In this document: piece by piece, positions 46,266 through 57,036 of the stretch
Layout: the number at the start of each line of letters is the position of its first letter
How positions within the stretch are numbered: position 1 is the stretch's first letter
Source of the DNA: Gonapodya sp. JEL0774
Lineage: Eukaryota; Monoblepharomycota; Monoblepharidomycetes; Monoblepharidales; Gonapodyaceae
Length of the DNA stretch: 64,000 bases
Direction: 5' to 3'
NCBI GenBank assembly: GCA_027604505.1
Contig: JADIIX010000040.1
Location: 62,001-126,000 of the forward strand
Position numbers and translations under genes: made by a program
Notes under the pieces: model-generated
Told to the model about the DNA's origin: nothing
Database searches by the model: none
The model's input: the letters and a program-made list of their open reading frames with translations, nothing else

Positions 46266-47360
46266 TCACTTCCGGTTCATGACAACGATTTCGTACCCCT
46301 GCCCCTGTAATTCTTTCGGCGCAATCGCTCTCTGGAGCAGCTGGCAGGTCCAAGCAGTTTCCGAAATGAATGGGTGGGTGTGCACATGTGCGGAGAGAGG
46401 GAAGGACCACAGATGCGCGCTTACAATTTTGTAATTCCACCCTCTCTCCTCAGCTAAGACGAAGAACTTATCCTCGCCAAAGCCTCGTTGCTTATACGTT
46501 AAAATGGCCTCGGAATGAGGCTTAGAGAGCGCGTCCATAGTGGAAAGGAGGGCAGCATGAAGTTGGGGTAGATACTGCGGGAGAAGAGATTACAGCCTCC
46601 ATCTTGAGCCGTGGATGCAAAAAAAGTCGACCAGGTTAAACAACACGTACTAAGCACTCAGAGGCGATGATCACGTCCGCTGATTCAAGTCCTTGGAGAT
46701 TCTCTGACCACTCCAGGTTCCTCACTTAACCAATGATCACCGATGAGTCCAGAAGCGGCGAAAACACAATCGAAATTCTTTAACCTTTGACCAGCTTTTC
46801 TCGTGCAGTATCTAACGAGAGACCATTAAGCTCAATGTTCTCTTCCAGTAATTGCAATTGATGTTCTCCCAAGTCAGTTAAGGTCACGGAGCTAGCGCCT
46901 GAGAGAGCTGCAACGATGCCCGCGAGGCCTGTTCCTGCGCTTTGAAGAATACAATGTTGTTCGTAGACATGGCTCGGCGCCCTGCCAACGGAAACGCACC
47001 CAAGCTCCACGAACGATTTTCCAGTGCAGTGGAACCTGTTACTCAAGTACTCAGACAGAATAATGGCGCCATCCCACACTCGCAGGCCAGTGTTCTGGTT
47101 GGCTGCAATTAAGGTTAGGTTCCTGTGGAAACACTTTTGTAGGGTGCGTACCTTTTTCAAATCGATCTCCTCGTGTGGTCGCTGTCGAATCCTCACTAGA
47201 AGTCGAGAAGCAGAAAGTTGGTCTTACGTTTGTTGCATGTCAGGTGCGATCTCCCAGCTGGTCGGTACAAACCCAGGCGTCCCCCGAAAGAGAACGTCCT
47301 TTCCTCAAGATGTCGTACATTTACGTAAGGATTTATGATCGTGTATGGAACTAAGGCCAT
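46266..47360 (-). CDS. METTL21-type protein lysine methyltransferase
   Basis: Seven-beta-strand methyltransferase of the METTL21/EFM group, which methylates lysines of chaperones and translation factors. Exons (minus): 47360-47228, 47195-47000, 46939-46785, 46724-46651, 46574-46425, 46331-46266; 257 residues. Blocks: LTLIAANQNTGLRVWDGAII (the VWD of the family), motif I FVELGAGTGLAGIVAA restored by splicing exon 2 to exon 3, VTLTDLGEHQLQLLEENI, VRNLEWSENLQGLESADVII, SEC before YLPQL, and the late LTYKQRGFGEDKFF with GYEIVVMNRK at the end. The target lysine cannot be told from sequence. The first exon was too short to stand out as an ORF but has a good ATG (GGTCGGATGG) and keeps phase. Confidence 0.88.
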
Positions 47361-47454
47361 CCGACCTTTGTTGCGAGTGGGTGTTCCAGGTTGGTATGTA
47401 TGTACCCATCAGTGACCACAGTAGTGCGGGATTCGAGCAGACGGACTGCATGTA
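47361..47454. promoter_or_regulatory. Short divergent promoter between METTL21-type gene and PSF3
   Basis: Only 94 bases lie between the two start codons. The stretch includes a GTATGTATGTA tract and no TATA box. Both genes probably start from it; the inference is based on spacing. Confidence 0.55.
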
Positions 47455-48376
47455 ATGGATATTGATTTGAACCCAGATGACGGAAGAGGCGAGGAATACT
47501 GGGACATTGATGCTATTCTATCTGAGCAGCAGGTGAGATTTGCAGAACGAACTCTCGATCAGATAGTGCAACGTGGGCAACTGGAAAATATCCAATCTCC
47601 TGCAGAAAGTTGCCGGATACTTCAAAAACGACGTGCCACGCTTTGGATTTCTCGCAGGATCGAAGTCTGATGTTGTGAGCACATCGGCTTCTGGAATCCG
47701 TTGAATTGTTCAAGCACTAATGGGCATGGGTCTTTGTAGCTTCCAAAGGGGACAAGAGTGGAGATTCCGTTTTGGATTGCAGAAAGCCTGGCTGCAAAGT
47801 GAGATTGTTTGTGGCATCAGCGCAAATCTCAGCTTACACCAGCTGGATCGTTCAGTCACCTTTTGGACATCGAGGTACCCCGATGTTTTGGAACACGTGC
47901 CCGAAATGAGCTCCAGGCAAGCCCGACATCCGTCGATTTGAATTTGTACTGCCCGTACTTCTATGCTTTTGGTGTCAACATCAACAACCTGTGAGTGAGT
48001 GGACTTCCTGAAATCCCCAGACTCCTTGGAACCCGATATACCCTCCAAACTTCCTCAGCATCGTGGACAGTACTCTAAATAAAATATTGGCACGGACTTT
48101 CGCAGCACGGATGCAACGTGTCATGGACTATACTCAGTCCTCCATCCTCGGTGGTGCAGTATTTACAAACTCCATAGAGCAAGATCGATTTCTCAGAACG
48201 CTCGAGGAGGAGGAGAAGGAACGTAAGTCTGGTGACGTTTTGTTTCAACTTGATGCAAATTGGAGGGACCAATGCTTGCGCTTATAGTTCATCGCCTTGG
48301 CGTCCAATCAGCACTGGACACACATCGCTTGTACGCGGACTCTGCCTCAACTCTTCGCAGAAGCGCGTTCCGATGA
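47455..48376 (+). CDS. PSF3: GINS complex subunit PSF3
   Basis: GINS (Sld5-Psf1-Psf2-Psf3) forms the CMG replicative helicase with Cdc45 and Mcm2-7. Exons 47455-47532, 47606-47674, 47740-47798, 47856-47990, 48059-48222, 48288-48376 give 197 residues, the usual size. The N-terminal B domain has YWDIDAILSEQQ, joined to KVAGYFKNDVPRFGFLAG and LPKGTRVEIPFWIAESLA. The helical A domain begins LLDIEVPRCFG and runs through LQASPTSVDLNLYCPYFYAF to EEEEKE and a short basic tail. Every junction keeps phase. The acceptor at 47855 was chosen because it joins WIAESLAA to the LDIEVP strand without extra residues. Confidence 0.92.
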
Positions 48377-48508
48377 TGCAAGAAGAGAAGACTGCGCTTC
48401 CAATTTCTTCATGTCTGTTCGTGCCAATATGTGTATTACATGAGTTAAAATTTTCAGCGTACATATATGTACACGGCGCTTAGGCCTAGCAAAGGGGTTG
48501 TGGGCAAC

Positions 48509-50490
48509 TCAGTCAATATCCAAGATACTTTTCATTTTTTCGTACACGACTGTAAAACAGAGAGACCGTTAGGATTTAGAAGCCATTTAGATACCCTGCC
48601 CTGTGTGGAGTACAAATCTGAACTCACCAAAGCTCACTGCTACCATAGGTGTAACTTTGATGTAACCAATGCTCAATCCGACAAAGAAGCCTTTCCACCC
48701 ACTTCTCGCCCGGATCGCTTTTGCGGTCTCCCAGGTCGTCTTGTGCCTGATATCTACAAGTCCCTCTTTCGTACCCGCTGCCAAATGAGTCTTGAAATCT
48801 CGTAGTTCGGATGAACCAGCCACTTGCATTTGTCTCCGTATCACCTCAAGCGGGTAAGAGCACGTTTGTGCGAATGCACCCGCAACTGCACCTGCAAGGA
48901 GTTGTGCAGGTGTATTGAGGAGGAGCTTCCCTGCTGCAGACTTCCCGCGCTTGGAAGCTCGTTGTGACAGACGTGCAGCTTCCTCAGGTGAAGCAAGCAT
49001 CCAGCGGCCAAGTCGTTGTCGGAAAAATTGGGAGACTGATTCGTAGGTCCAAAAGGAGATTCCTGCGTATGGTATCATACCATACACCGTCGGCAAGAAT
49101 CCCCTGTAAAAATTGAATACCCCGGCCACGGGCTTCATGAGCGCCTGAGACAGTAGCACTGGTGATTGAGTTACTGCAGCCACTCTTCCTCCTGCGGCAC
49201 TTTCGAGTACCGCGGTGTTAAAATGTGATGTTCCTGGAGAACGACCTGACGCCTCGGTAACGAGAAGTTCTCGATACGGGGGATAGTGATTTGCGATGAC
49301 AGTGTTTGGCTCTATGTAAATACGGTGGACAGTGCCCAGAATGCTTGGGTGGCGAATTTGTGTTGAGAATGCCATGCGAACGCGAATGAGCTCGAGAGGA
49401 TAGGTAAAGAATACAGAGGTCACGCCTTTGGATAGGGATGCGTCGACGGTTTTCAGACTTTCGAAACCTTTGTAGCAACTGCTGATTCCACTATCTCACC
49501 GGCCAAAGATCCTGCTAAGAGGTGTTTCAAACCAGTTTCATCGGCAACGACAGGCATAAGCCACTTGAGCAGAGAGAGGACTACTTGAATATTCCGATTG
49601 AGGCGCAACTCAAATGGAACTCACGTGTTTGTACTGTTCAAACGCCATAAACTTCAAGGCCGCGTAGGGAAAAATTCGCAACAGGGTAGCCGAATGGCCT
49701 TGAAAAAGACCTCGAGCGCCATACTCAGTGTAAATCTCGCGCATTGCGTCGAAGAATCCCGTGAAGCTACCTGATAAAAAATACCAGGTGAGTTTCATCT
49801 CTTAGCAATAGAACATATTCAAACAGACCAATATGGCGCTGAAACTTGGGATTTGAAGTTTGGAAAAGAATTTTTACTCGGTCCAAAGGTGCTATGACCT
49901 ACGGTGGGAGTGTGATGGGTTTGCATCATCGCTGGCAGGTACTATCGCCAGGAAGCACCGACCGTTTTAGCGACACATCCAGCTACTCCACCAGCTAGCA
50001 ATGACCGTGCAACGTAATCCATACTCCGTTTGTCTCGATGTCGCCTCTCGATTGCTTCCGAAGTACCGGAAGAAGATCTTAGAACAGTTGCTGACCCATC
50101 CGGGTGCCTGTAAGTGTCTGTCCCATCTGAGCTACGCGATTGTGTGATACTTCCAGGTAAAGGAGGGTCGGAAGGACAAAGCGGCGGTGGTGGCATCGCA
50201 GAAGGGTTGGTTTGCCTTGAATGGACTAGTGCTCCGAGCACTCCCGACGCAACACTAGTCTTTTCAGAGGTCATATATCCGTTCCAATCAGAATTCGGAA
50301 GAAAAGGATAAAACAGAGTATTTATCAACAGGCGTGGTGGGCAGAGAACATTATCGAAAGTTGTTATAGGAGGGATGAACAAACTCCGTGGATCAGAGAA
50401 GCAGCTCACCTCGCCCCAGACCCCGTTTGCTATTTCTGCTCCCATTACGGGTGACTTCCGTGTATCTTCCGTAACGTGGACAGAGGTCAT
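48509..50490 (-). CDS. Mitochondrial carrier, Leu5/SLC25A42-like (CoA-type)
   Basis: Inner-membrane carrier of the SLC25 family; the Leu5 branch is linked to coenzyme A import into the matrix. Exons (minus): 50490-49963, 49898-49829, 49770-49625, 49563-49500, 49425-48628, 48549-48509; 548 residues. The three carrier signatures are all present: [10 protein letters not shown] (repeat 1, after [11 protein letters not shown]), PLELIRVRM (repeat 2, after [12 protein letters not shown]) and [10 protein letters not shown] (repeat 3), with matching [39 protein letters not shown] and [16 protein letters not shown]. The last 41-base exon restores [12 protein letters not shown]. The N-terminus is about 150 residues longer than in relatives and includes a GTGAGC that may mark an unspliced intron, so the start could be at the ATG for MTSEKTS near 50274. 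A 100-residue loop is inserted in repeat 2. Confidence 0.9.
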
Positions 50491-50678
50491 GACCTCCGGA
50501 CTCAGTGATCAATCTCGGAGATTGGGTGCATGACGAGCCGATAAGCACTGTGCAACGAAAGCTTTGTTCTTTATATCATGCTCTGAATCTATAACGTCCC
50601 CACTTTCCACCAGGTATTATGCTCTCAATCTTCACTTCCCCAATTTCATCAGATACCTGATTTTCCGATACGGTTCCG

Positions 50679-53600
50679 TCAAAGCTTTACATCCGCAAGT
50701 GGCTACAGAGAAAAAACTCGATATGATGAAGGCCGTCTCCAACTGCACGGATGAGGCAACCCACCGCTCCAAGCTGCTTGGCACGCTTGATACTTTCTCG
50801 GATCCCGAAATCCAGCATAATCCTGGGGGAGCATTGGGTGACGTCAGTGACTATAACCAACAATCACAGCGCCGGACGGACAAAACACTCACTCTTCGGA
50901 ACCGGCCGGAATGGCGTACGCCCGAACATCCTATTGATGACGACAGTCGAAATTTTCAAACAAATCGTCAGCCACTCCTTCTCCGTTGGACAGAAAAGGG
51001 GCGCTCATCCAGTGGAAAAAAGGGCAGCTCACCCTGTAAGTCCGTTCGACCTTGCCACCTTGTCCTCCTCTGGTGTAAGCAAGACCGCCAAATATTTGCG
51101 CGGCTCTGCGATTTTTGAAAGAATAATTTGAATCGCTTACAGGAGACACCAGCATATCAGTTGTGACGAAGGACTCACTCTCGAGCCACGTATTCGACAA
51201 CAATCGACCCGTGAGCCTTCAACAAGGCTATTGGTCCACCAATCCTTTCGTTAAGCTGTGCATGATCCTTGAATGTGTCGAACTGGTGCGCCAACATTTC
51301 CTGCCAAGCTTGCGCAGACTCGATCTGTCGTGCCATGTCTGAACATATGCAAAATTGCACAAAGGATCACGAGCTTTCAAATTCAAGCTAAAGGATGGCA
51401 CAGAAGTGAAAAGTCGGAAAACTTACTTGCCAATTTCCACCGGATGACGCTTGTGTAGGTGTAGCAAGATAGACAGTCAGGGTTACGGCAAATTTATGAT
51501 CGTGCCATTTACGGCTTTGAGCTTACGGGTGTTCGATGAGCAGTTTTCCAAAAGTCTTGCGCTTGTGCTGATGATGAATTCACCACCGATTGGATGTCAA
51601 ATTACAGCAAACCGTCATTCAAAGTCCCTGTATCAAAAAAGTAAAACTACTCACGGCATACCGGAGGGCTTCGTCATACACTGCTCGGGCACTATAAATC
51701 GATGAGCACTAGGAGTCAACCCCGAGGATCAGCAAACGTCTGCTCTGCAGTTACCAATTGAGGAACACTCACAATGTTAAACAACCTTTCAAAGTTGAAG
51801 TTGTGCTTGAAGTGGACAAGAAGTTAGGACACGCAACCGTACAGAGATGTCTTAAACCCACCATCAAGAGTTTAAACCCTTGATTCACCGTGCCCAAAAT
51901 GTTCTCCGCGGGCACTTTGACGTCCTCAAATGTTACAAAAGTTGTACCAGATGCCCAACCTGCATGTTTTCGAAAATGGAGCGATAGTCCACACCAACAC
52001 AATGAGAATGTTCTTGTGTGCCACGAGACCCACCGCCTTGAAGTTGCATCTTTTTAGTAGTGATCCCTCCGTGCTTTCGTTCAATTAGCAACATTGAAAC
52101 ACCTGCTCCACCGGGGCCACCAGTTCTTGTAGCGCGCAAAAGCATAAGATACAGTACTAGAAATACTTCACGTACAACGAACACACTTACCGCACAGCAG
52201 TGATAAAGTACTCTGAGTGACGGGAATATCGTCGCATCAAAGTTCGAAGTGGGATAATATAGACTGGGGAAGATATACTCACCCGCCCTGGAAAGAAATA
52301 GCCCCACAGGAGATTAGTGAGATTAGGACGATAATATTCAAAGAATAAGCAAGCTCAAGCGTACCATATCGCGTTAGTGATCCATTTCTTCGTGCCATTG
52401 ACGATGTAGTACTTGCCATCGTCGGTGAGCTTGGCAGTGGTGGTGATGTTCTGCGTGTCAGAACCCGTTTCGGGTTCGGTGATGGCTTTTACACGATATA
52501 GAGCGGATGACATTCTAAACAACAGAGCTGCGGGTAATGACAGCGACAAAGAAACTCACCCAAGCAACACCAGTTGTTTCCACTGAGAACGTCGTTCAAA
52601 ACGCGCGCTTTGATGTGCGGTTTTGCGCCGTGCCAGACCGGGCTCAAGCCACTGCAACAAAAAGCCAGTCGAGCAAAAATGGACATCTCTTGAGACAAGG
52701 GCAAGGCTTACATAGTGACACCCGCGAAAATGCCGTTGACACAACCCCTACTTCCAACTCTCATGTACTCGTTTCTTGCAACAAGCTTGTGGAATGTGTT
52801 AATTTCCTCGTCCTTTAATCCAGCAACACGAGGGAAGTTGCTCGGAAGCTCCTTGTAAATCGCCGGGGCGTGTTCAAGAGCCAACAAACCGAGTTCCCCG
52901 AACCGTTTGTAGATTGCAGGAGTGACCCCACCGGCTTCTTCCCATTCGAAAATGTTCTACATGTGGGAAGATGAAAAAGGAGGGATTCGGTGGGACGCTT
53001 TCCGAAATACGATTTTTGACGGAAGCGACTCACAGGGGCAAATTCTTTGTCCACGAACTCTCTCAAGTACTTTGCGAGGCGGAAATGAGAGTCTTTGTCT
53101 GTTAAACCGTCGATTGCGAGTTAGACCGATGAGAAATCTGACCAGCTTTGCAGGAACATACACTGACGAGAGAGACGGCAACTTGTTTAGCACTACAACC
53201 AAGGTGAACTTAGATAGATCTTGAACTCACAAAAGGGTGGTGCCAATCCTGCATCCCTGTCGATGGGAAATGGAATCGTTATGGACTCGAAGAGCAATCA
53301 TGAAGCAGGAGCGGAATCCAACATACACATTGGACTTCAGAGGTGGAATTGTCAATCAAATTCAATCAACGATCCCGGACTGAGCTCAAGGATCACTCAC
53401 TCCGAAAAGGGCACCAAATCTCCGAAGAATTGGCCCTCCTTCCGATGAAGTTTGGTTTTCTTCAGCTCCCCTTTCCCTTCAACAACGGTCTTGTCGAGTG
53501 ACTTTAATATGTTCTTGGTACTTGCGAGCTTTCCGACGAGGAGACGAGGACCATAAAGATCCATCACAGCTGTTGGGCAACCGAGGTTCTTCTCATCATT

Positions 53601-54179
53601 AAACGATTGAGATCGAAAGTGTTGAAGCTACGAACGAACCTTGGTTGTGAAACTGAGCGAATTGCGCGCTAGCGTCCTGAAGCAGCAGCATTATGTTGGG
53701 TTTTCCGAGATTCAAATGGGCAGTAACAGCTCCAGTTCAAAATCACCTGTCCAGCGACTCGGAGAAGGATCTTTTTGCCACCAGGATGCTTTAATGGATA
53801 TGATGCGGTGAGAAGGTGAAGTTACGTGACGTACGGGTGAGCGAGAACGGATCGGCCACGAACCTCATCGACAAATTTGGTCACATCGTATACATTCCCA
53901 TTCACGATAATCTATTAGTCCGTACCATCCCGTAAATGTGCGCCGGTTGGGCGGACCAATCCAAGAAGTTGTTAAATGGAGAACAGTTAACGAAATGGGT
54001 CTAAGTGACTCGGAAAGCACGCGGGAAAGGCTGCTGACCCATGCGTCTTTTTCCGAGTTATGCTGAGCGACCTGGTCGTAAGAATTTCACAGCGCGTGGT
54101 TAGTTCTCGCCATTTTCGTGAAGGACAAAGGACGCGGTCTCCGAAGACAAACCTCCACAGCGGTGAAAGTACCTGCCAT
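50679..54179 (-). CDS. Cytochrome b5 - acyl-CoA dehydrogenase fusion
   Basis: Flavoenzyme fused to an N-terminal haem domain, an arrangement known in fungi; probably oxidises acyl-CoA with electrons passing to the cytochrome b5 part. About 24 exons, 531 residues, phases matching throughout except exon 51803-51784, where a donor three bases on also fits. Cytochrome b5: FTAVEVAQHN, NGNVYDVTKFVDEHPGG with the first haem His, and AQFAQFHNQ with the second. Dehydrogenase: HFRLAKYLREFVDKE, LAITEPETGSD, YIVNGTKKWITNA, FEDVKVPAENILG, HKRKTFGK, IFGGLAYTRGG and RAYAIPAGSEEIMLDFG. One exon (52287-52283) is only five bases long. The tail ends VKL, which resembles but does not match a standard peroxisomal targeting tripeptide. 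Confidence 0.92.
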
Positions 54180-54601
54180 GACCGAGATGGCGTAACAGGT
54201 GAGATGGGGTGGTAGGGAGTATATAGAATTCTCGGGCTTGAAGGAACCAGTTTGTGGTGATTCAAATGAAAATCTTCTTCCGAACCGAAGTTTCCGATCA
54301 GAGCTGGGGACCTGGGTTTGCTGCGCCACCCTGGTGGGCTTGTATATAACAACGGGTGGGTTGTCTGGGTTTTCCCTCCCCCCTCAGACGTAGCAGCAGC
54401 TTCCAAGTCTTGTAGAATCTTTCCTTGGACATTTTTGTTTTCCCTCCTTCCATCTCCCCAGGTCCCCACCACCACCACCCCCGCCCTCACTTGTTCCGGA
54501 AACATGTTCGAGTCCGATATTATATATACCTGGAGGCAACTGAATATATTGGACAAACACTCAACCTATTCCACCCCCGTATACCCGTATCACCTGTATC
54601 C
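54180..54601. promoter_or_regulatory. Divergent intergenic region with TATA-like element
   Basis: 422 bases between the acyl-CoA dehydrogenase ATG (minus) and the membrane-protein ATG (plus). GATATTATATATACC at 54516-54530 is a good TATA box about 75 bases upstream of the plus-strand ATG. CCTCCCCCCT-type pyrimidine runs precede it. No gene seen. Confidence 0.5.
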
Positions 54602-56840
54602 ATGAGCGCGAGTGGATCAACTACGCGTCGAACTACAGGGGATGTGATAGACATCACCTTGGCACCAGCGCAGGCGCAAGGATCCGCACAGGCAACAGAC
54701 TCCCAGCCCCGCCATCTCACATACTCTCGGGTTCGCCCGATATCGCCAGCAGACTTCAAGGATCGCGTTCCCCGTGCACTATGGCTCGCTGCAACTTACT
54801 GTCACGTTTCTGCGGAGTCGATGACTCCGTTGTCGGTCCCATTTCTCCTGCTTGGGGACCTCGCTCTCTCTGCAGCTCTTCTCTACGTCGATCACATTTT
54901 AAACGGCGCTGGTCCCCGCTCTATTGTTGCGGTCGCCATTTTCACTCTTGTCGTTCAAACACATCACAGCTGGGGTGCTTGGGACCTCGCCAAGTTTCAC
55001 AAAGCGAAGGGAACCCTGCACTGGGCAAGCCCAGTAGGCCGACTCATGCATAAAGTGTAAGCGTGAATTGCTGTTTTCATGGGGATTTTCCCACCCCACG
55101 CAACGTATTTACCACGTGTACCCAATTGCTCAAGTGTGGAGGCTTTAGACCTCCCTCCCCTGGAGCCCCGGCATAACACTCGAGACCGAGATATCTGCGG
55201 CTGCAAGAAATGCCTCATGAAAGATATTCAAGGTGCCGCAACTGTGATGTGGATAACCAACCTCTATGGTTTCGCAGCGTGGCTTGTGGCTTCTATTTGC
55301 GGAACTCTGAGTGGAATGCTCAGCCCCAAAGAATCTCCAGGGTCTTTTTCCGTGGGGTTGGTGAGTAGGCAAAATCGTGACTGCATGAAACCGGTGGATG
55401 AATCGGTTCCAAACCTGTCTCCTCAGATATATATACTGTGGTTTTCCATCGTCCGAATGGGCTTTACCGTTGCATGCGTTCACTCTTCCCGACTTGGGAC
55501 TGTCTACGTGCTGCTCGGAAAGATGGCTTGGGAGCAGCGCCGCTTTCAAGACTCGTTGTTTGTTGTGAGTCGTTCTTAACCCACACATTCGTCGGCACTG
55601 GAAGTGAAGCCATCGGCTCTGTTTCAGACTCTACGGAATATCGCAGATTTGCGACAGCCGACACAGCCATCACCGTTGTCTGGTAACCGTTCGCAGTCTC
55701 AACTTCGCGCAAACACCGCAAGCGAGAACTTCGAGGATGACGACGACTACTGCAAAGCTCACTGGTCGATCATGATGACGATTCAACAAGTGAGACATTT
55801 GCTGAATGTCTGGTTTGTCTTCTTCCTCTTCCAATGACCCGCCCCCCCCCCCCCCCCCTCGCCCTCGTATTCACTTGTCCAGGAAAAGCGACAGCTCGAA
55901 CGAATCTTCCGTTCTCTAGTCGAATTGAGTCTCATACATTTCTTTGCGTTTATCGTTACAACACATGCGTCTGGATGTGCTTCTGGGTACTGGACGGCGA
56001 GTGGGTATCGGCATTCGTTTATTCGAAGTTTTCAGTCACGGTTTATTACTAACTTCACCGAACCATACAAGTGGCGCTCTTAACACTAAGTTATTTCGTC
56101 GTCAAGTCTTTTGTCCTCGCCCAGTTTAATGCTGCAGCCCTCACTACGACCACAATTATTCGTCGCGCTGAAAGGGAGCTCGCTTTTCTCTCCCTGGACC
56201 TCGTTCATTTGAAAAACAAGATTACCCTCGAAGCACTGGGAGTGAGCAACTACAACCGAACCATGACTGTTCAAAGCTCTGTTCAGCGAGAAGACAGTGG
56301 TGCTGATCTCGACCAGGGCTTGGAAACCTCTGACCCCCGTTTGTCCGCCCACGGGAACGAGGCCAACGAATCTCGCCCATCAGATGATCTGGTTGGTTGC
56401 AATGCAGCTTGCAAGTGTGATCTTCGCTATTCATGTGCTCATTGTAAGAACTTCACTGTCAGATTCGCGCGGAAGGTTTCGTGCCACACTACGCAGTGTT
56501 GACGGAGACTATGAACGACTGGAATGGCACTCTACCGCTTTATCCGGTTCCAGACTCCTATTCGGGTCGAACATTGCCTCTCGCTCTGCCTCAAAACTCA
56601 GCTAGGATTCTCACACGAGAACTATTGGATGCACGGCTTGAGGAAGCAGAGGGCCATCGCTCTGTATTACATCAACTGACACGGGGTGACGAGTTTCTGG
56701 TAACATTTCTCGGAAGACCGTTGACATTTGAACTAGCGAGAGCGATCGCGGGAGTCGCCATTGCGGGAGCCTATTTAGCGTACGAACTTTACAGAGGGGG
56801 TGGTTACAGCTTCGAGCTAGCATTCAGTTGTGGTGCTTGA
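54602..56840 (+). CDS. Unrecognised multipass membrane protein
   Basis: Exons 54602-55056, 55135-55360, 55427-55564, 55628-55789, 55883-56000, 56072-56391, 56463-56840 give 598 residues with all phases matching. I do not recognise the family. Membrane segments can be seen at PLSVPFLLLGDLALSAALLY, SIVAVAIFTLVVQT, VMWITNLYGFAAWLVASICG, IYILWFSIVRMGFTVACV, LIHFFAFIVTTHASGCASGY, LLTLSYFVVKSFVLAQF and, near the C-terminus, FELARAIAGVAIAGAYLAY. The cytosolic parts include a Cys pair motif (CGCKKC) near residue 185, an acidic EDDDDY patch and charged helices (RRAERELAFLSLDLVHLKNK). The intron before exon 5 carries 17 consecutive C. The N-terminus has no signal peptide. Confidence 0.75.
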
Positions 56841-57036
56841 GTGCCCTAAATAGCACTGGATAATTCTGTTAAAACTTTCATATTATGTGCATTTGTAATT
56901 GTTTATTGCTTAATGGTATGTGAATAACGAAAGCATGTGAATACCTGCAGAATCTGATCTGACAGGAGCCGTGTGCAGTGGGTGGCCAGTTTCATGGCCG
57001 TTCCCATTCTGCTCGCTCCTGCATTACTCCGTGGAT

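Noticed and set aside
47147-47195. Extra 49-base intron in the METTL21-type gene (GTACGC...TTGCAG)
   Set aside because: Removing it breaks the frame on the downstream side, and the retained sequence supplies the LTLIAANQ strand expected in the family.
50564-51118. Plus-strand ORF of 184 codons
   Set aside because: It is antisense to the last exons of the acyl-CoA dehydrogenase (RAYAIPAGSEE and the EIMLDFG block), which are clearly the coding strand.
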